DNA from: Desulfobulbaceae bacterium
Lineage (GTDB): Bacteria > Desulfobacterota > Desulfobulbia > Desulfobulbales > Desulfocapsaceae
Assembly: GCA_027067035.1 (NCBI GenBank)
Contig: JAMOMO010000116.1
Coordinates: 1 to 14,401 of the forward strand
Direction of reading: 5' to 3'
Length of the DNA: 14,401 nt
The notes beneath the pieces were generated by a model. The model ran no database searches. It worked only from the letters and a program-made list of their open reading frames with translations, and had not been told where the DNA came from. Shown here piece by piece: positions 1-7,141 of this stretch. The position numbers and the translations under genes were made by a program. Positions within the stretch are counted from its first letter, which is position 1, and every line of letters starts with the position of its first letter.

Positions 1-452
1 ATGTGGATCAGGATCTGCCGGCCATAGAGGCGGATCCCCTGCAGATCCGCCAGCTCTTCCAGAATCTCATCGGGAACAGCCTGAAGTATATTGATCCGCA
101 TCGCAGACCGGAGATATCCATTCAGCGCATCATGTTCCCTGACGACTACGATAATCAGACCTACATCCGTCTCTGTATCGAGGATAATGGCATTGGGTTC
201 AAAGAGGAGTACCAGACAGTTATCTTTGATATCTTCCAGCGCCTTCATACCAGAAGAGAGTTTCCGGGAACAGGAATCGGGCTCTCAATCTGCAAAAAAA
301 TTGTTGAACGCCATCGGGGAAGCCTGACAGCTGACGGAAGCCCTGGTAAAGGGGCCCGTTTCACCGTCACGTTCCCGCTCCGGCACAGAGAATTCTTTGA
401 CGGAAAAAGCCGTAACAGCACCTGTATCGACATGATCATGAATCGCCGCTGA
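1..452 (+). CDS. Sensor histidine kinase, C-terminal ATPase domain (5' truncated by window)
   Basis: The reading frame is open from the window edge (codons from base 3) to a TGA at 450-452, so only the last 149 or so residues are present. They form a HATPase_c catalytic domain. The N box contains QLFQNLIGNSLKY, the G1 box IEDNGIGF, the F box IFDIFQRLH, and the G2 box GTGIGLSICKKIVERHRG, ending in GKGARFTVTFPL. Together these bind ATP and phosphorylate a histidine in the DHp domain, which lies upstream of the window. The style of the boxes (IGNSLKY, FQRLHTRREFPGTGIGL) is typical of PAS- or phytochrome-linked kinases of the HisKA class. No receiver domain follows, so the protein ends with the kinase core. 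Input signal and partner regulator cannot be seen. Confidence 0.93.
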   Translation, partial: VDQDLPAIEADPLQIRQLFQNLIGNSLKYIDPHRRPEISIQRIMFPDDYDNQTYIRLCIEDNGIGFKEEYQTVIFDIFQRLHTRREFPGTGIGLSICKKIVERHRGSLTADGSPGKGARFTVTFPLRHREFFDGKSRNSTCIDMIMNRR

Positions 453-471
453 GAACGGCAACAGCTCAAAA

Positions 472-518
472 AATAGGTATTTTTACCTATTGACCATTCC
501 CTTTCCGAGAGGTATTTT
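472..518 (+). promoter_or_regulatory. Perfect hairpin/palindrome overlapping a candidate sigma-70 promoter
   Basis: AATAGGTA (472-479), TTTT, TACCTATT (484-491) is a perfect 8-bp inverted repeat. Its right arm runs into TTGACC (490-495), which with TATTTT (513-518) at 17-nt spacing makes a fair sigma-70 promoter for the PilZ gene at 552. No T-run follows the hairpin on the plus strand, so it is not a plus-strand terminator. On the minus strand it is followed by T residues, but no minus-strand gene ends here. An operator overlapping the -35 box is the reading I prefer; it is inference. Confidence 0.4.
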
Positions 519-551
519 AATGATTTAACTGGGTACAGATTATACTTCCAA

Positions 552-953
552 ATGAGTTACAATACTCATACTCTCCACACACAACAGACAATGCTTCCCG
601 GAAAAGAACGCAGAAAATTTGCACGTTATCGGCCAAAAGGCGGCACCATGGCCGTTAATCAGCACGCCCTGGGGCCTGTGATCAACATCAGCATGGGCGG
701 GCTGTCTTTCCAGTACATGGGAGAGAATTCCAGTAAGCCCATTTCGGATATTCTTGGAATCTTTCTGGGCTCTGACAATTTCCTCATTGATAAAATTCCC
801 ACTAAAATCATCACTGACATTCTGATATCCCACGGTTCCTCTTTTCTGCAGACCTCCACCAGACAACGCTCCATCCAGTTCACTGAACTCTCACGATCAC
901 AACGGGAAAATCTGGAAGAATTCATCTCTAACAAAACAACAGCTATTTACTGA
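552..953 (+). CDS. Small single-domain PilZ protein (candidate c-di-GMP receptor)
   Basis: This is a 133-residue protein made almost wholly of a PilZ domain. The RxxxR motif is seen as R21-K-F-A-R25 near the N-terminus, and the second motif, (D/N)xSxxG, as N45-I-S-M-G-G50, followed by LSFQY. In PilZ proteins these two motifs wrap an intercalated c-di-GMP dimer, so binding is plausible. The C-terminal segment RSIQFTELSRSQRENLEEFI is the closing strand and helix usual in stand-alone PilZ proteins. There is no signal peptide, membrane segment or output domain, so it probably acts by docking on a partner. No strong ribosome-binding site precedes 552. An internal ATG at codon 14 (591) is a possible alternative start that would still keep the domain intact. 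It stands alone between the kinase and aat. Confidence 0.8.
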   Translation: MSYNTHTLHTQQTMLPGKERRKFARYRPKGGTMAVNQHALGPVINISMGGLSFQYMGENSSKPISDILGIFLGSDNFLIDKIPTKIITDILISHGSSFLQTSTRQRSIQFTELSRSQRENLEEFISNKTTAIY

Positions 954-1058
954 GCCTCTGTCCCACCATCCCCGTATTGCACAACCCGGAAAAAACCGGT
1001 CCCGCCATGGTTTATTCAGTCGCAGTCCAGTGGTTTATTTGATCTTTTCAGGCCATGG

Positions 1059-1101
1059 AGCACGCTTGTCAATTGACAATGACCGTGCTTCTCGGTAGAC
1101 T
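1059..1101 (+). promoter_or_regulatory. Nested palindrome and candidate promoter just upstream of aat
   Basis: A perfect 14-bp palindrome, TTGTCAATTGACAA (1066-1079), sits inside outer arms AGCACG (1059-1064) and CGTGCT (1084-1089). TTGACA inside it (1073-1078) lies 17 nt from TAGACT (1096-1101), a recognisable -35/-10 pair. A start site from that pair would fall about at the aat ATG (1107), which implies a leaderless or very short leader. The palindrome may otherwise be an operator. The rest of 954-1106 holds only a weak CCGG-A6-CCGG hairpin near 986-999. Confidence 0.35.
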
Positions 1102-1106
1102 TACCC

Positions 1107-1778
1107 ATGGCAATTTTCCAGCTCACAGATGAAACAGTTTTCCCGGATCCGAGCCTTGCTGAAGACAATGGCCTTCTCGCCGTTGGCGGAGATCTTTCAG
1201 TGGAAAGACTGCTGGTCGCCTATTCAATGGGAATTTTCCCCTGGTACTCAGAGGGAGAGCCGCCACTCTGGTGGTTCACAGATCCCAGACTGGTCATATT
1301 TCCACAGGAGTTCAAGGTATCCAGGCGCCTTGCAAGGACCCTGAGAAATACACCTTTCACCATTAGTTTCAACCAGGCATTCAGCAAGGTAATCAACGCC
1401 TGTGCCGATACCAGAACAGAAAGCGGTGAAGGAACCTGGATCAGTGAAGAGATGAAGAAGGCATACAATGAACTGCACCGGGCAGGCTTTGCCCATTCGG
1501 TGGAGTGTTGGCTTGACAACACTCTCGCGGGTGGACTGTATGGCGTCTTGCTCGGCCATGTGTTTTTCGGCGAGTCCATGTTCACTCGAATCAGTAACGC
1601 TTCAAAGGCTGCCCTGGTGGCCCTGGTCAATCAGCTCAGGCAACAGAACATTGCCGTGATTGACTGCCAGATGACGACGAACCATCTTCTCAGTTTCGGA
1701 GCCAGGGAAATAGACGGATCATCCTTCCGTAATCTCCTTAAACAACATATCATTCTCACAGAACCCATGAGCGGATAA
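1107..1778 (+). CDS. aat: Leucyl/phenylalanyl-tRNA-protein transferase
   Basis: This 223-residue cytoplasmic enzyme moves Leu or Phe from aminoacyl-tRNA onto N-terminal Arg or Lys of proteins, marking them for ClpS/ClpAP degradation under the bacterial N-end rule. The family signature runs through FPDPSLAEDNGLLAVGGDLS, then LLVAYSMGIFPWYSEGEPPLWWFTDPR near residues 33-60. It is followed by the GNAT-like core with EGTWISEEMKKAYNELHRAGFAHSVECW, GGLYGVLLGHVFFGESMFTRISNASKAAL, and IDCQMTTNHLLSFGA near the end. Length is close to the usual 220-240. The conserved N-terminus starts almost at residue 1, so the ATG at 1107 is correct, even though no good ribosome-binding site is seen before it. The zinc-ribbon gene follows after 7 nt and is probably co-transcribed. 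Confidence 0.97.
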   Translation: MAIFQLTDETVFPDPSLAEDNGLLAVGGDLSVERLLVAYSMGIFPWYSEGEPPLWWFTDPRLVIFPQEFKVSRRLARTLRNTPFTISFNQAFSKVINACADTRTESGEGTWISEEMKKAYNELHRAGFAHSVECWLDNTLAGGLYGVLLGHVFFGESMFTRISNASKAALVALVNQLRQQNIAVIDCQMTTNHLLSFGAREIDGSSFRNLLKQHIILTEPMSG

Positions 1779-1785
1779 CAGGAAC

Positions 1786-2334
1786 ATGACACCAGAAAAA
1801 CATACAGAACGATGCGATGGCTGCGGAAAAGAAGCAGAACTCACTGAAACCCACGGCAATGAGTTCTGCCGGGAGTGCGTGGAACTTGCGGCAACAATCC
1901 AGAAGAAGCCGGAAACCATAAAACGTATCTGCAGTCTCATCAAATCAGATCTGCATCACGAGCAGAGCACCACCTCTGAGTGCGGCTTATCCGTCCTCCA
2001 GGATTTACCGGAAGTACTCGATGCAGTCCGCTATCGCACCAGGGACAGGGAACTGAACACCTGGTATGTCTCGGTGAGTGAACTGGACGGTAACCCGGTG
2101 GAGATCTTTGCATCCACTGCATTTGACCGGGATGACCACCTCCAGTCCCGGATATCCAATCTGACCACCATCACCAGACTGGTCTCCCTGATCCTGCGCA
2201 ATGTATTCCTGGGCGAAGTCCTCACCCTTGAAAAAACCATCAAGCAGCTGCAGAGAAGTTCACGACAGAAAAACGATCTGCCGGATATGCTGACCAATGT
2301 CCTGCGGAGCTACCGCAGGGATGTGGAGGAATAG
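1786..2334 (+). CDS. Zinc-ribbon protein with a domain like the C-terminal TSCPD region of class II ribonucleotide reductases
   Basis: The 182-residue product starts with a zinc ribbon, C10-x2-C13 and C28-x2-C31. A middle segment, WYVSVSELDGNPVEIFASTAFD, then TTITRLVSLILRNVFL, resembles the pattern YVTV...GxPxEVF...ARLISLALRxG of the TSCPD domain found at the C-terminus of NrdJ/NrdZ-type ribonucleotide reductases and in small stand-alone proteins. Helical segments rich in Lys/Arg close the protein. No reductase active-site region is present, so this is not a reductase itself. A role as an accessory or regulator of nucleotide reduction is only a guess from the domain likeness. It sits 7 nt behind aat with an AGGA ribosome-binding site in the gap, and its stop lies 9 nt from the stop of the convergent RSH gene. 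The domain match is by eye. Confidence 0.6.
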   Translation: MTPEKHTERCDGCGKEAELTETHGNEFCRECVELAATIQKKPETIKRICSLIKSDLHHEQSTTSECGLSVLQDLPEVLDAVRYRTRDRELNTWYVSVSELDGNPVEIFASTAFDRDDHLQSRISNLTTITRLVSLILRNVFLGEVLTLEKTIKQLQRSSRQKNDLPDMLTNVLRSYRRDVEE

Positions 2335-2343
2335 ACTCGGCTC

Positions 2344-4449
2344 TCAATATTCAAAATCGAAATCATAGACCAGAGCCGACTTGTCAAAATGCCGCAGTAC
2401 CTTTCGCAGTACATGGAGTGTGGGAACATGAAAACGTATCTCCCAGGCAGGATTCGGGGTGGGGGTTTTTGAAAGCAGGGTTACATCAAGAAGTCTCATC
2501 TCCTCGGGAGCCACACCGAGCAACATCATAACCCTGTGCTGAGTGGCCGCCATGATCACCAGTGACTGGGGTTTATCAACTCTGGTCTGTCTCAGTTTCC
2601 ATCGTAAATCAACAATATCCTCCCGCTGAAACTTTGTCTTCTTCAGCTGGGGACACTCCTTATGGTGAATGGAGAGGCCCCTCTCACTCAAAAAGGCAAA
2701 GAGACCTTTATCCGTGGGATTGGGCTTGCAGCAGGCGGATATCTTGATGGTCACCGGATCAAGGGTGGTGAGTTCCACCTTGTTCAACTGTCCGGTGGGC
2801 TTTACCAGTGGCGACTGCCCCTGATACAGTGTCTCCTTGATTTCATGGATCAGACTCGACAGATGAAGGCGCCCCTCTCCGACATGGATATACAGTTCAT
2901 CCAGGTCGGAGAGGGAGAAATGGCTCAGCAGCCTTGAGAGGTCCTTGCTCTCAAGCAGTTCAAAGGGAATACCATAGCGAAGCATCTCCTGGGACACTAT
3001 GGAACGACCGATTACCTGAGACAGCTTCTGCCGCCGTATCCGAAAGGTTCGTGACAATTCGGCCCGGGCCCTGGGGGTACGACAGCTCTCCAGCATGGAC
3101 TGCTGAAACTGCAGCGGATGGTCGGCACGGAGCACCCGGATAACATCACCGTCACGAAGCTCATGGTCACTGGGGAATTTTTTACTCCCAATCATGGCCC
3201 CGATACAGCTGTGACCGATATCCGTATGTACCCTGAAGGCGAAATCAAGCACCGTGGACTGGGCCGGCAGACAGAAAAGATCACCCCCCGGAGTGTAGGT
3301 GTAAATCTCCTTCTTGCCACTGGCGGCGATAACCTCCCTGTAAGACCCGATCTCCCCGGAACTGATCACATCAAAGAGCTCCTGAATCTCTCTGATAAAA
3401 CGTCTCTGGGTACTGTTTTTTGAACTCCAGTCTTTAAACAGGCCCCGCTGTGCCCGACGGGCCATATTTTCGGTGCGGATTTTAAAGAGATATTTGTGGC
3501 CTTTGATATTTGCCCTGGCGTGCAGCCCCTGATAGCCGGTGGGTTTGGGATTTGCAATAAAATCCCTGATGGTTCGGGGAATGGGGGGAAAGGTCTGATT
3601 CAGAATACCGAGCACTGAATAGCAGGACTGACTGCTGTCAGCTATAATTAATATTTCAAGTGGGTTATCTATCTCTTTGCGTAAAATCCTGTTGGAGGGA
3701 TCATAGTATGCCCAGAGCCCCTTGGTACGAATTGTCACATTGGAAGTCAGCCAGACTTCTCTGGTTTTCCGCTCAAGCCGTTCCACAATCTCGATGGCCT
3801 GGGGAGATTTCTTTAACTGCCTGATCTGGCTGAGGAGTTTTGCCCCCTGCTTGGGAAATTTATAGGAAAGAGCAAGATTATACATCTCCCGTTTAAGACT
3901 GAAGAGACCAAATACCGTGGCAAGGGGGGCATAAATATCCAGGGTTTCATCGGAAATCTTCTGGCGCTTGTGTTTGGGCATCGCACCAAGGGTCCGCAGA
4001 TTATGAAGCCGGTCTGCAAGTTTCACCAGCATCACTTCCGGCCGCAGTGCCGCTCCTGAAAAAATCTTCCGGTGGACTTTTTTGGAAAGGGCCTGCTTGT
4101 CGCTGGAATCCTGGGTTACCTTGGTACATCCCTCGACAATGGCGGCAACATAGGAGCCAAATTTCTCACCGACAAGTGCAGTGGTGACATAGTCCACATC
4201 TTCAACGGTGTCGTGAAGCAGTGCTGCTGAGAGGATCTCAGGATCAACCACATCCATCTCCTCCGCCAGAATCTTTGCCACAGAGCAGGGATGCATAATA
4301 TACGCCTCCCCTGATCTGCGCCACTGATCATCATGGGCATCAGTGGCAAAATCAAGGGCATCCCAGAATATATGGGCCTTTGGCGCTGTCCCCAGCAACT
4401 GCCTCATCTGGCTGCGATACAGCTCTAGGTCAAATGGAATATACTGCAT
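2344..4449 (-). CDS. Long RelA/SpoT homologue, predicted (p)ppGpp hydrolase with a decayed synthetase site
   Basis: The 701-residue protein has the full RSH layout: HD hydrolase (about 25-195), synthetase fold (about 230-335), TGS (about 382-443), a CC/zinc-finger-like region (A572-CC with H596 and C599) and a poorly conserved ACT-like end. Hydrolase residues are intact: R44, H53, H79-D80, E83-D84, and the K143-LADRLHN150 motif with D146. The synthetase site is not. The usual GRPKxxYSIxxK motif is degraded to R241-T-K243-G-L-W-A-Y-Y, the DLxAxR motif is N262-P-L-E-I-L so the metal-binding Asp and following Arg are lost, and ExQIRT is L321-F-K-I-R-T so the catalytic Glu is lost. GYQGLH (305-310) remains. 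Predicted role: breaks down (p)ppGpp, with the TGS domain probably linking it to a sensor. It is transcribed alone, convergent with the zinc-ribbon gene; the start ATG has no clear ribosome-binding site. Confidence 0.9.
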   Translation of the reverse strand: MQYIPFDLELYRSQMRQLLGTAPKAHIFWDALDFATDAHDDQWRRSGEAYIMHPCSVAKILAEEMDVVDPEILSAALLHDTVEDVDYVTTALVGEKFGSYVAAIVEGCTKVTQDSSDKQALSKKVHRKIFSGAALRPEVMLVKLADRLHNLRTLGAMPKHKRQKISDETLDIYAPLATVFGLFSLKREMYNLALSYKFPKQGAKLLSQIRQLKKSPQAIEIVERLERKTREVWLTSNVTIRTKGLWAYYDPSNRILRKEIDNPLEILIIADSSQSCYSVLGILNQTFPPIPRTIRDFIANPKPTGYQGLHARANIKGHKYLFKIRTENMARRAQRGLFKDWSSKNSTQRRFIREIQELFDVISSGEIGSYREVIAASGKKEIYTYTPGGDLFCLPAQSTVLDFAFRVHTDIGHSCIGAMIGSKKFPSDHELRDGDVIRVLRADHPLQFQQSMLESCRTPRARAELSRTFRIRRQKLSQVIGRSIVSQEMLRYGIPFELLESKDLSRLLSHFSLSDLDELYIHVGEGRLHLSSLIHEIKETLYQGQSPLVKPTGQLNKVELTTLDPVTIKISACCKPNPTDKGLFAFLSERGLSIHHKECPQLKKTKFQREDIVDLRWKLRQTRVDKPQSLVIMAATQHRVMMLLGVAPEEMRLLDVTLLSKTPTPNPAWEIRFHVPTLHVLRKVLRHFDKSALVYDFDFEY

Positions 4450-4506
4450 AAAAAACCACGAAATATCGTTCTTCTATGGAGATCCCGCAGGAAATCCGGA
4501 AATAAA

Positions 4507-4523
4507 ATTGCTTTTCAAGCAAT
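4507..4523 (-). repeat. Short hairpin in the RSH leader
   Basis: ATTGCTT (4507-4513), TTC, AAGCAAT (4517-4523) is a perfect 7-bp inverted repeat. Read on the minus strand, towards the RSH gene, the stem is followed by TTTATTT. It therefore looks like a weak terminator or attenuator about 60 nt before the RSH start codon. It is AT-rich and short, so a chance origin is possible. Confidence 0.3.
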
Positions 4524-4572
4524 CATGACTATCCTACTCAATACAGAAGTCGGTGTGTTATCAGGAAATAAA

Positions 4573-4709
4573 TCTGAATCCGTAACGAAAATCTGGTAAC
4601 ATATGTATAGAACACTGATTTTACCAGTCTTCCTGTAGACAGCAGACGGGTTTCCTCTTCACTCTGTTGTGCGATTTCGCCCTGGAGGGCGTCCGCCCAC
4701 GGATTCAGA
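4573..4709. repeat. Element A: 11-bp inverted arms around a conserved hairpin core
   Basis: The arms TCTGAATCCGT (4573-4583) and ACGGATTCAGA (4699-4709) are perfect complements 115 nt apart. Inside, at 4675-4694, lies TTTCGCCCTGGAGGGCGTCC, whose CGCCC and GGGCG arms form a tight hairpin. The same core, 18 of 20 bases identical, occurs in reverse orientation at 9126-9145, again bounded by GAATCCGT inverted arms. The spacing between arms and core differs between the two copies. A dispersed repeat family or a structured RNA are both possible. Confidence 0.45.
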
Positions 4710-4784
4710 GTACATACTAATAACCTCACCAAGCTCAAGTCAACTCTACCAAATTAATAGCTTCTTGGAAAAACAAAAAAAATA

Positions 4785-7013
4785 ATGCGAAAAAAAAGAC
4801 ACGTTAAACAGAAGAAAAAAACTCAACGAACATCTCACAGCCGCCACAACCAGCAACAGTCAAGCCATCAAGACAGCCTCTACCAGCAGGTCTTAACAGT
4901 TCTCTACACCGCAGCAGGCCCTCTGGATTCAAAGGACATATTCAAAGCACTGGATCTCCCCTTATCCAGCAGAAAACCCCTTCACAAGCTGCTGACCCGC
5001 CTCAGTAATGAAAAAATTGTGACGCAGGTGGATAAACACAGCTACGGGCCAGGCCCCAAAAACGGTCTTGCAGAAGGCATAATTGATCAAAACAGTAAAG
5101 GATTCGGTTTTGTCAGCAGACTCAGCTCGCGACTTGGTCCCGTACACTATACAAGGGATGCGTTTATCTCCCCTGCAAACATGGGAAACGCCCACCACGG
5201 CGACAAGGTTCTCATCCGGATATTCAAGGTGAAAAAGGATGGCAGACCGGAGGCGGAGGTACTCTCAGTCCTGGGCCGGGGCCGGATACAGATGGCCGGA
5301 TTTGTCACGTTTCACGGCAAAAAGGCCGTTGTTCACCCGGAAGATCCCAGATATCCCTTTTCCATCCTTCTTCAGGGCAAGATACCTCAGGACCTCCATG
5401 AAGGAGATGCGGTCATCGTAAAAATAAGCGGTGAAAGTGATGGAAACCATGAGCAGGGAACCCTTGTTGAAATCCTGGGAAACCCTGATCTGGTTGACGT
5501 GCAGATGCGGCTCGTTATTGAGAAACATAATCTGCCCCACACATTCAGTACAGAAACCATGGAGATGGTTGAAGCGATCTCCGATGAAATCGTTCCGTCC
5601 ACAGCAAGACTTGACTTGCGCGAGATCCAGCACGTGACCATCGATGGTGAAACAGCAAAGGACTTTGACGACGCCATTGCGGTAACAAAGACCCGGAAAG
5701 GATACAGACTTCATGTCTCCATTGCGGATGTATCCCACTATGTACAGCCGGGGACACCACTTGACAAAGAGGCGTACCAGCGGGGAACATCCATCTATTT
5801 TCCCGGGCGGGTTATTCCCATGCTTCCCGAGAAGTTGTCCAACGGACTCTGCAGCCTGCTTCCCGGAGAAGACAGGTATGCCTTTACAGCCATCCTTGAT
5901 TTTGATCGCCAGGGACACCTGCTGAACAAAAAATTCTCAAAATCCATCATCAACTCAAAACAGCGTTTCACCTACACCACTGTTCGCCAGATCCTCATTG
6001 ACAGGACCCCGAAAGTCAGGCAGAAACACAAAGCGTTTCTCACACCGCTGAAATGGGCAGGAGAACTGGCCACCGAACTGATGAAACTACGTGAGGCACG
6101 CGGCTCAATCGGCTTTACCATTCCGGAACCCTTTATGACCCTTGATGATGAAGGGAGGATCTCCTCCATCAGGCGCTCTGAGAGAAACTTTGCCCACAAG
6201 ATGATAGAAGAGTTCATGCTTGCCGCCAATGAGGCCGTGGCTGAAACATTCACCGAAAACCACCTCAACGGCCTGTACCGGATTCATGAGCGCCCGTCCC
6301 CTGAGAAGATCACTGAATTCGTTGAATTCGGACGTTCACTGGGTCTTGACCTGCCGCCACTGCGTCAGGATCCCGACTGGTTCGGCCAGGTGATTGCCCT
6401 GGTGGCAGGGAGTCCCAAAGAATACGTTATCAACAACCTCCTTCTGCGCACCATGCAGCAGGCCAGGTATGATGTCAAAAACGTGGGCCACTTCGGTCTT
6501 GCAGCAACTGACTACACCCATTTCACATCCCCGATCCGCCGCTACCCCGACCTCACCGTACACAGAACCCTGCAGGACTTCCTGCAGCGCAGTACAAAGG
6601 CCAGGGTCAAGGTCAGAAAAAAAGACACTGGAATCCCCATGAAAGAGATGGGGGTCTTTCTTTCGGCACGTGAGCGCGTGGCAGTAACAGCGGAACGGGA
6701 GATGAACGACAGACTGAAAGTCCGTTTTATGCAGAACAAGGTGGGGGAAATCTTCGAAGCCGTCATCTCCGGTGTCACCGGATCTGCCATCTTTGTTGAA
6801 CTCACCGACCTCTTTGTCAGTGGCGGAATATCACTTACCACCCTTAAAGACGACTACTATGTTTTTGATGCAAAGCACCACCGGCTTTACGGGAAACACA
6901 GCGGCAGATCTTTTCAGATCGGCACTCTCTTAAAAGTTGTCCTGCTCGATGTTGACCTGCGCCGGAATCGAATCTATTTTGGCCCGGTGGCAGATGATAA
7001 CGACACAACATAA
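4785..7013 (+). CDS. rnr: Ribonuclease R
   Basis: The 742-residue 3'-to-5' exoribonuclease degrades structured RNA and takes part in mRNA and rRNA turnover and in stress adaptation. A short Lys/Arg/His/Gln-rich N-terminus (residues 1-30) leads into a winged-helix RNase II N-terminal domain (about 31-90, ending in DKHSYGPGP). Two cold-shock OB folds follow (about 95-230, with GIIDQNSKGFGFV), then the RNB catalytic domain. Its metal-binding aspartates are D287, D293, D295 and D296 in TIDGETAKDFDDAI, followed by LHVSIADVSHYV, RGTSIYFPGRVIPMLPE and TSPIRRYPDLTVHR. An S1 domain (about 655-735) ends the protein. The long basic tail of enterobacterial RNase R is absent, as in many non-enteric homologues. 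The start lies in an A-rich tract with only a distant GGAA upstream. Confidence 0.97.
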   Translation: MRKKRHVKQKKKTQRTSHSRHNQQQSSHQDSLYQQVLTVLYTAAGPLDSKDIFKALDLPLSSRKPLHKLLTRLSNEKIVTQVDKHSYGPGPKNGLAEGIIDQNSKGFGFVSRLSSRLGPVHYTRDAFISPANMGNAHHGDKVLIRIFKVKKDGRPEAEVLSVLGRGRIQMAGFVTFHGKKAVVHPEDPRYPFSILLQGKIPQDLHEGDAVIVKISGESDGNHEQGTLVEILGNPDLVDVQMRLVIEKHNLPHTFSTETMEMVEAISDEIVPSTARLDLREIQHVTIDGETAKDFDDAIAVTKTRKGYRLHVSIADVSHYVQPGTPLDKEAYQRGTSIYFPGRVIPMLPEKLSNGLCSLLPGEDRYAFTAILDFDRQGHLLNKKFSKSIINSKQRFTYTTVRQILIDRTPKVRQKHKAFLTPLKWAGELATELMKLREARGSIGFTIPEPFMTLDDEGRISSIRRSERNFAHKMIEEFMLAANEAVAETFTENHLNGLYRIHERPSPEKITEFVEFGRSLGLDLPPLRQDPDWFGQVIALVAGSPKEYVINNLLLRTMQQARYDVKNVGHFGLAATDYTHFTSPIRRYPDLTVHRTLQDFLQRSTKARVKVRKKDTGIPMKEMGVFLSARERVAVTAEREMNDRLKVRFMQNKVGEIFEAVISGVTGSAIFVELTDLFVSGGISLTTLKDDYYVFDAKHHRLYGKHSGRSFQIGTLLKVVLLDVDLRRNRIYFGPVADDNDTT

Positions 7014-7141
7014 GCGGAAGCTTTATTATTGATACTTGACTTGAATGGATATTTCGCATAAAAAGTTGATGGACTGATTGTAATTTTACTTTATAAATAT
7101 CTGCTGTACCTTTTAAACTGCCTTTCTGGAGGACCCCGACT

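Larger units (their letters stand above)
4450..4784. other. 335-nt divergent intergenic region between the RSH gene and rnr
   Basis: The two flanking genes point away from each other, so both promoters must lie here. I cannot pick either with confidence. The region holds a 7-bp hairpin near the RSH start (4507-4523) and a repeat-like element with 11-bp inverted arms (4573-4709), listed separately. The last 50 nt before rnr are A-rich, with only a distant GGAA as a ribosome-binding site. A 66-codon minus-strand reading frame crosses the repeat element, but nothing supports it as a gene. No tRNA or known small RNA was recognised. Confidence 0.5.

Noticed and set aside
4538..4738. 66-codon minus-strand gene between the RSH gene and rnr
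   Set aside because: It has no ribosome-binding site or recognisable product and crosses the repeat-like element. It is explained better as intergenic sequence.
5265..5918. 217-codon minus-strand reading frame
   Set aside because: It is antisense to rnr, and the plus strand there encodes the cold-shock and RNB domains.
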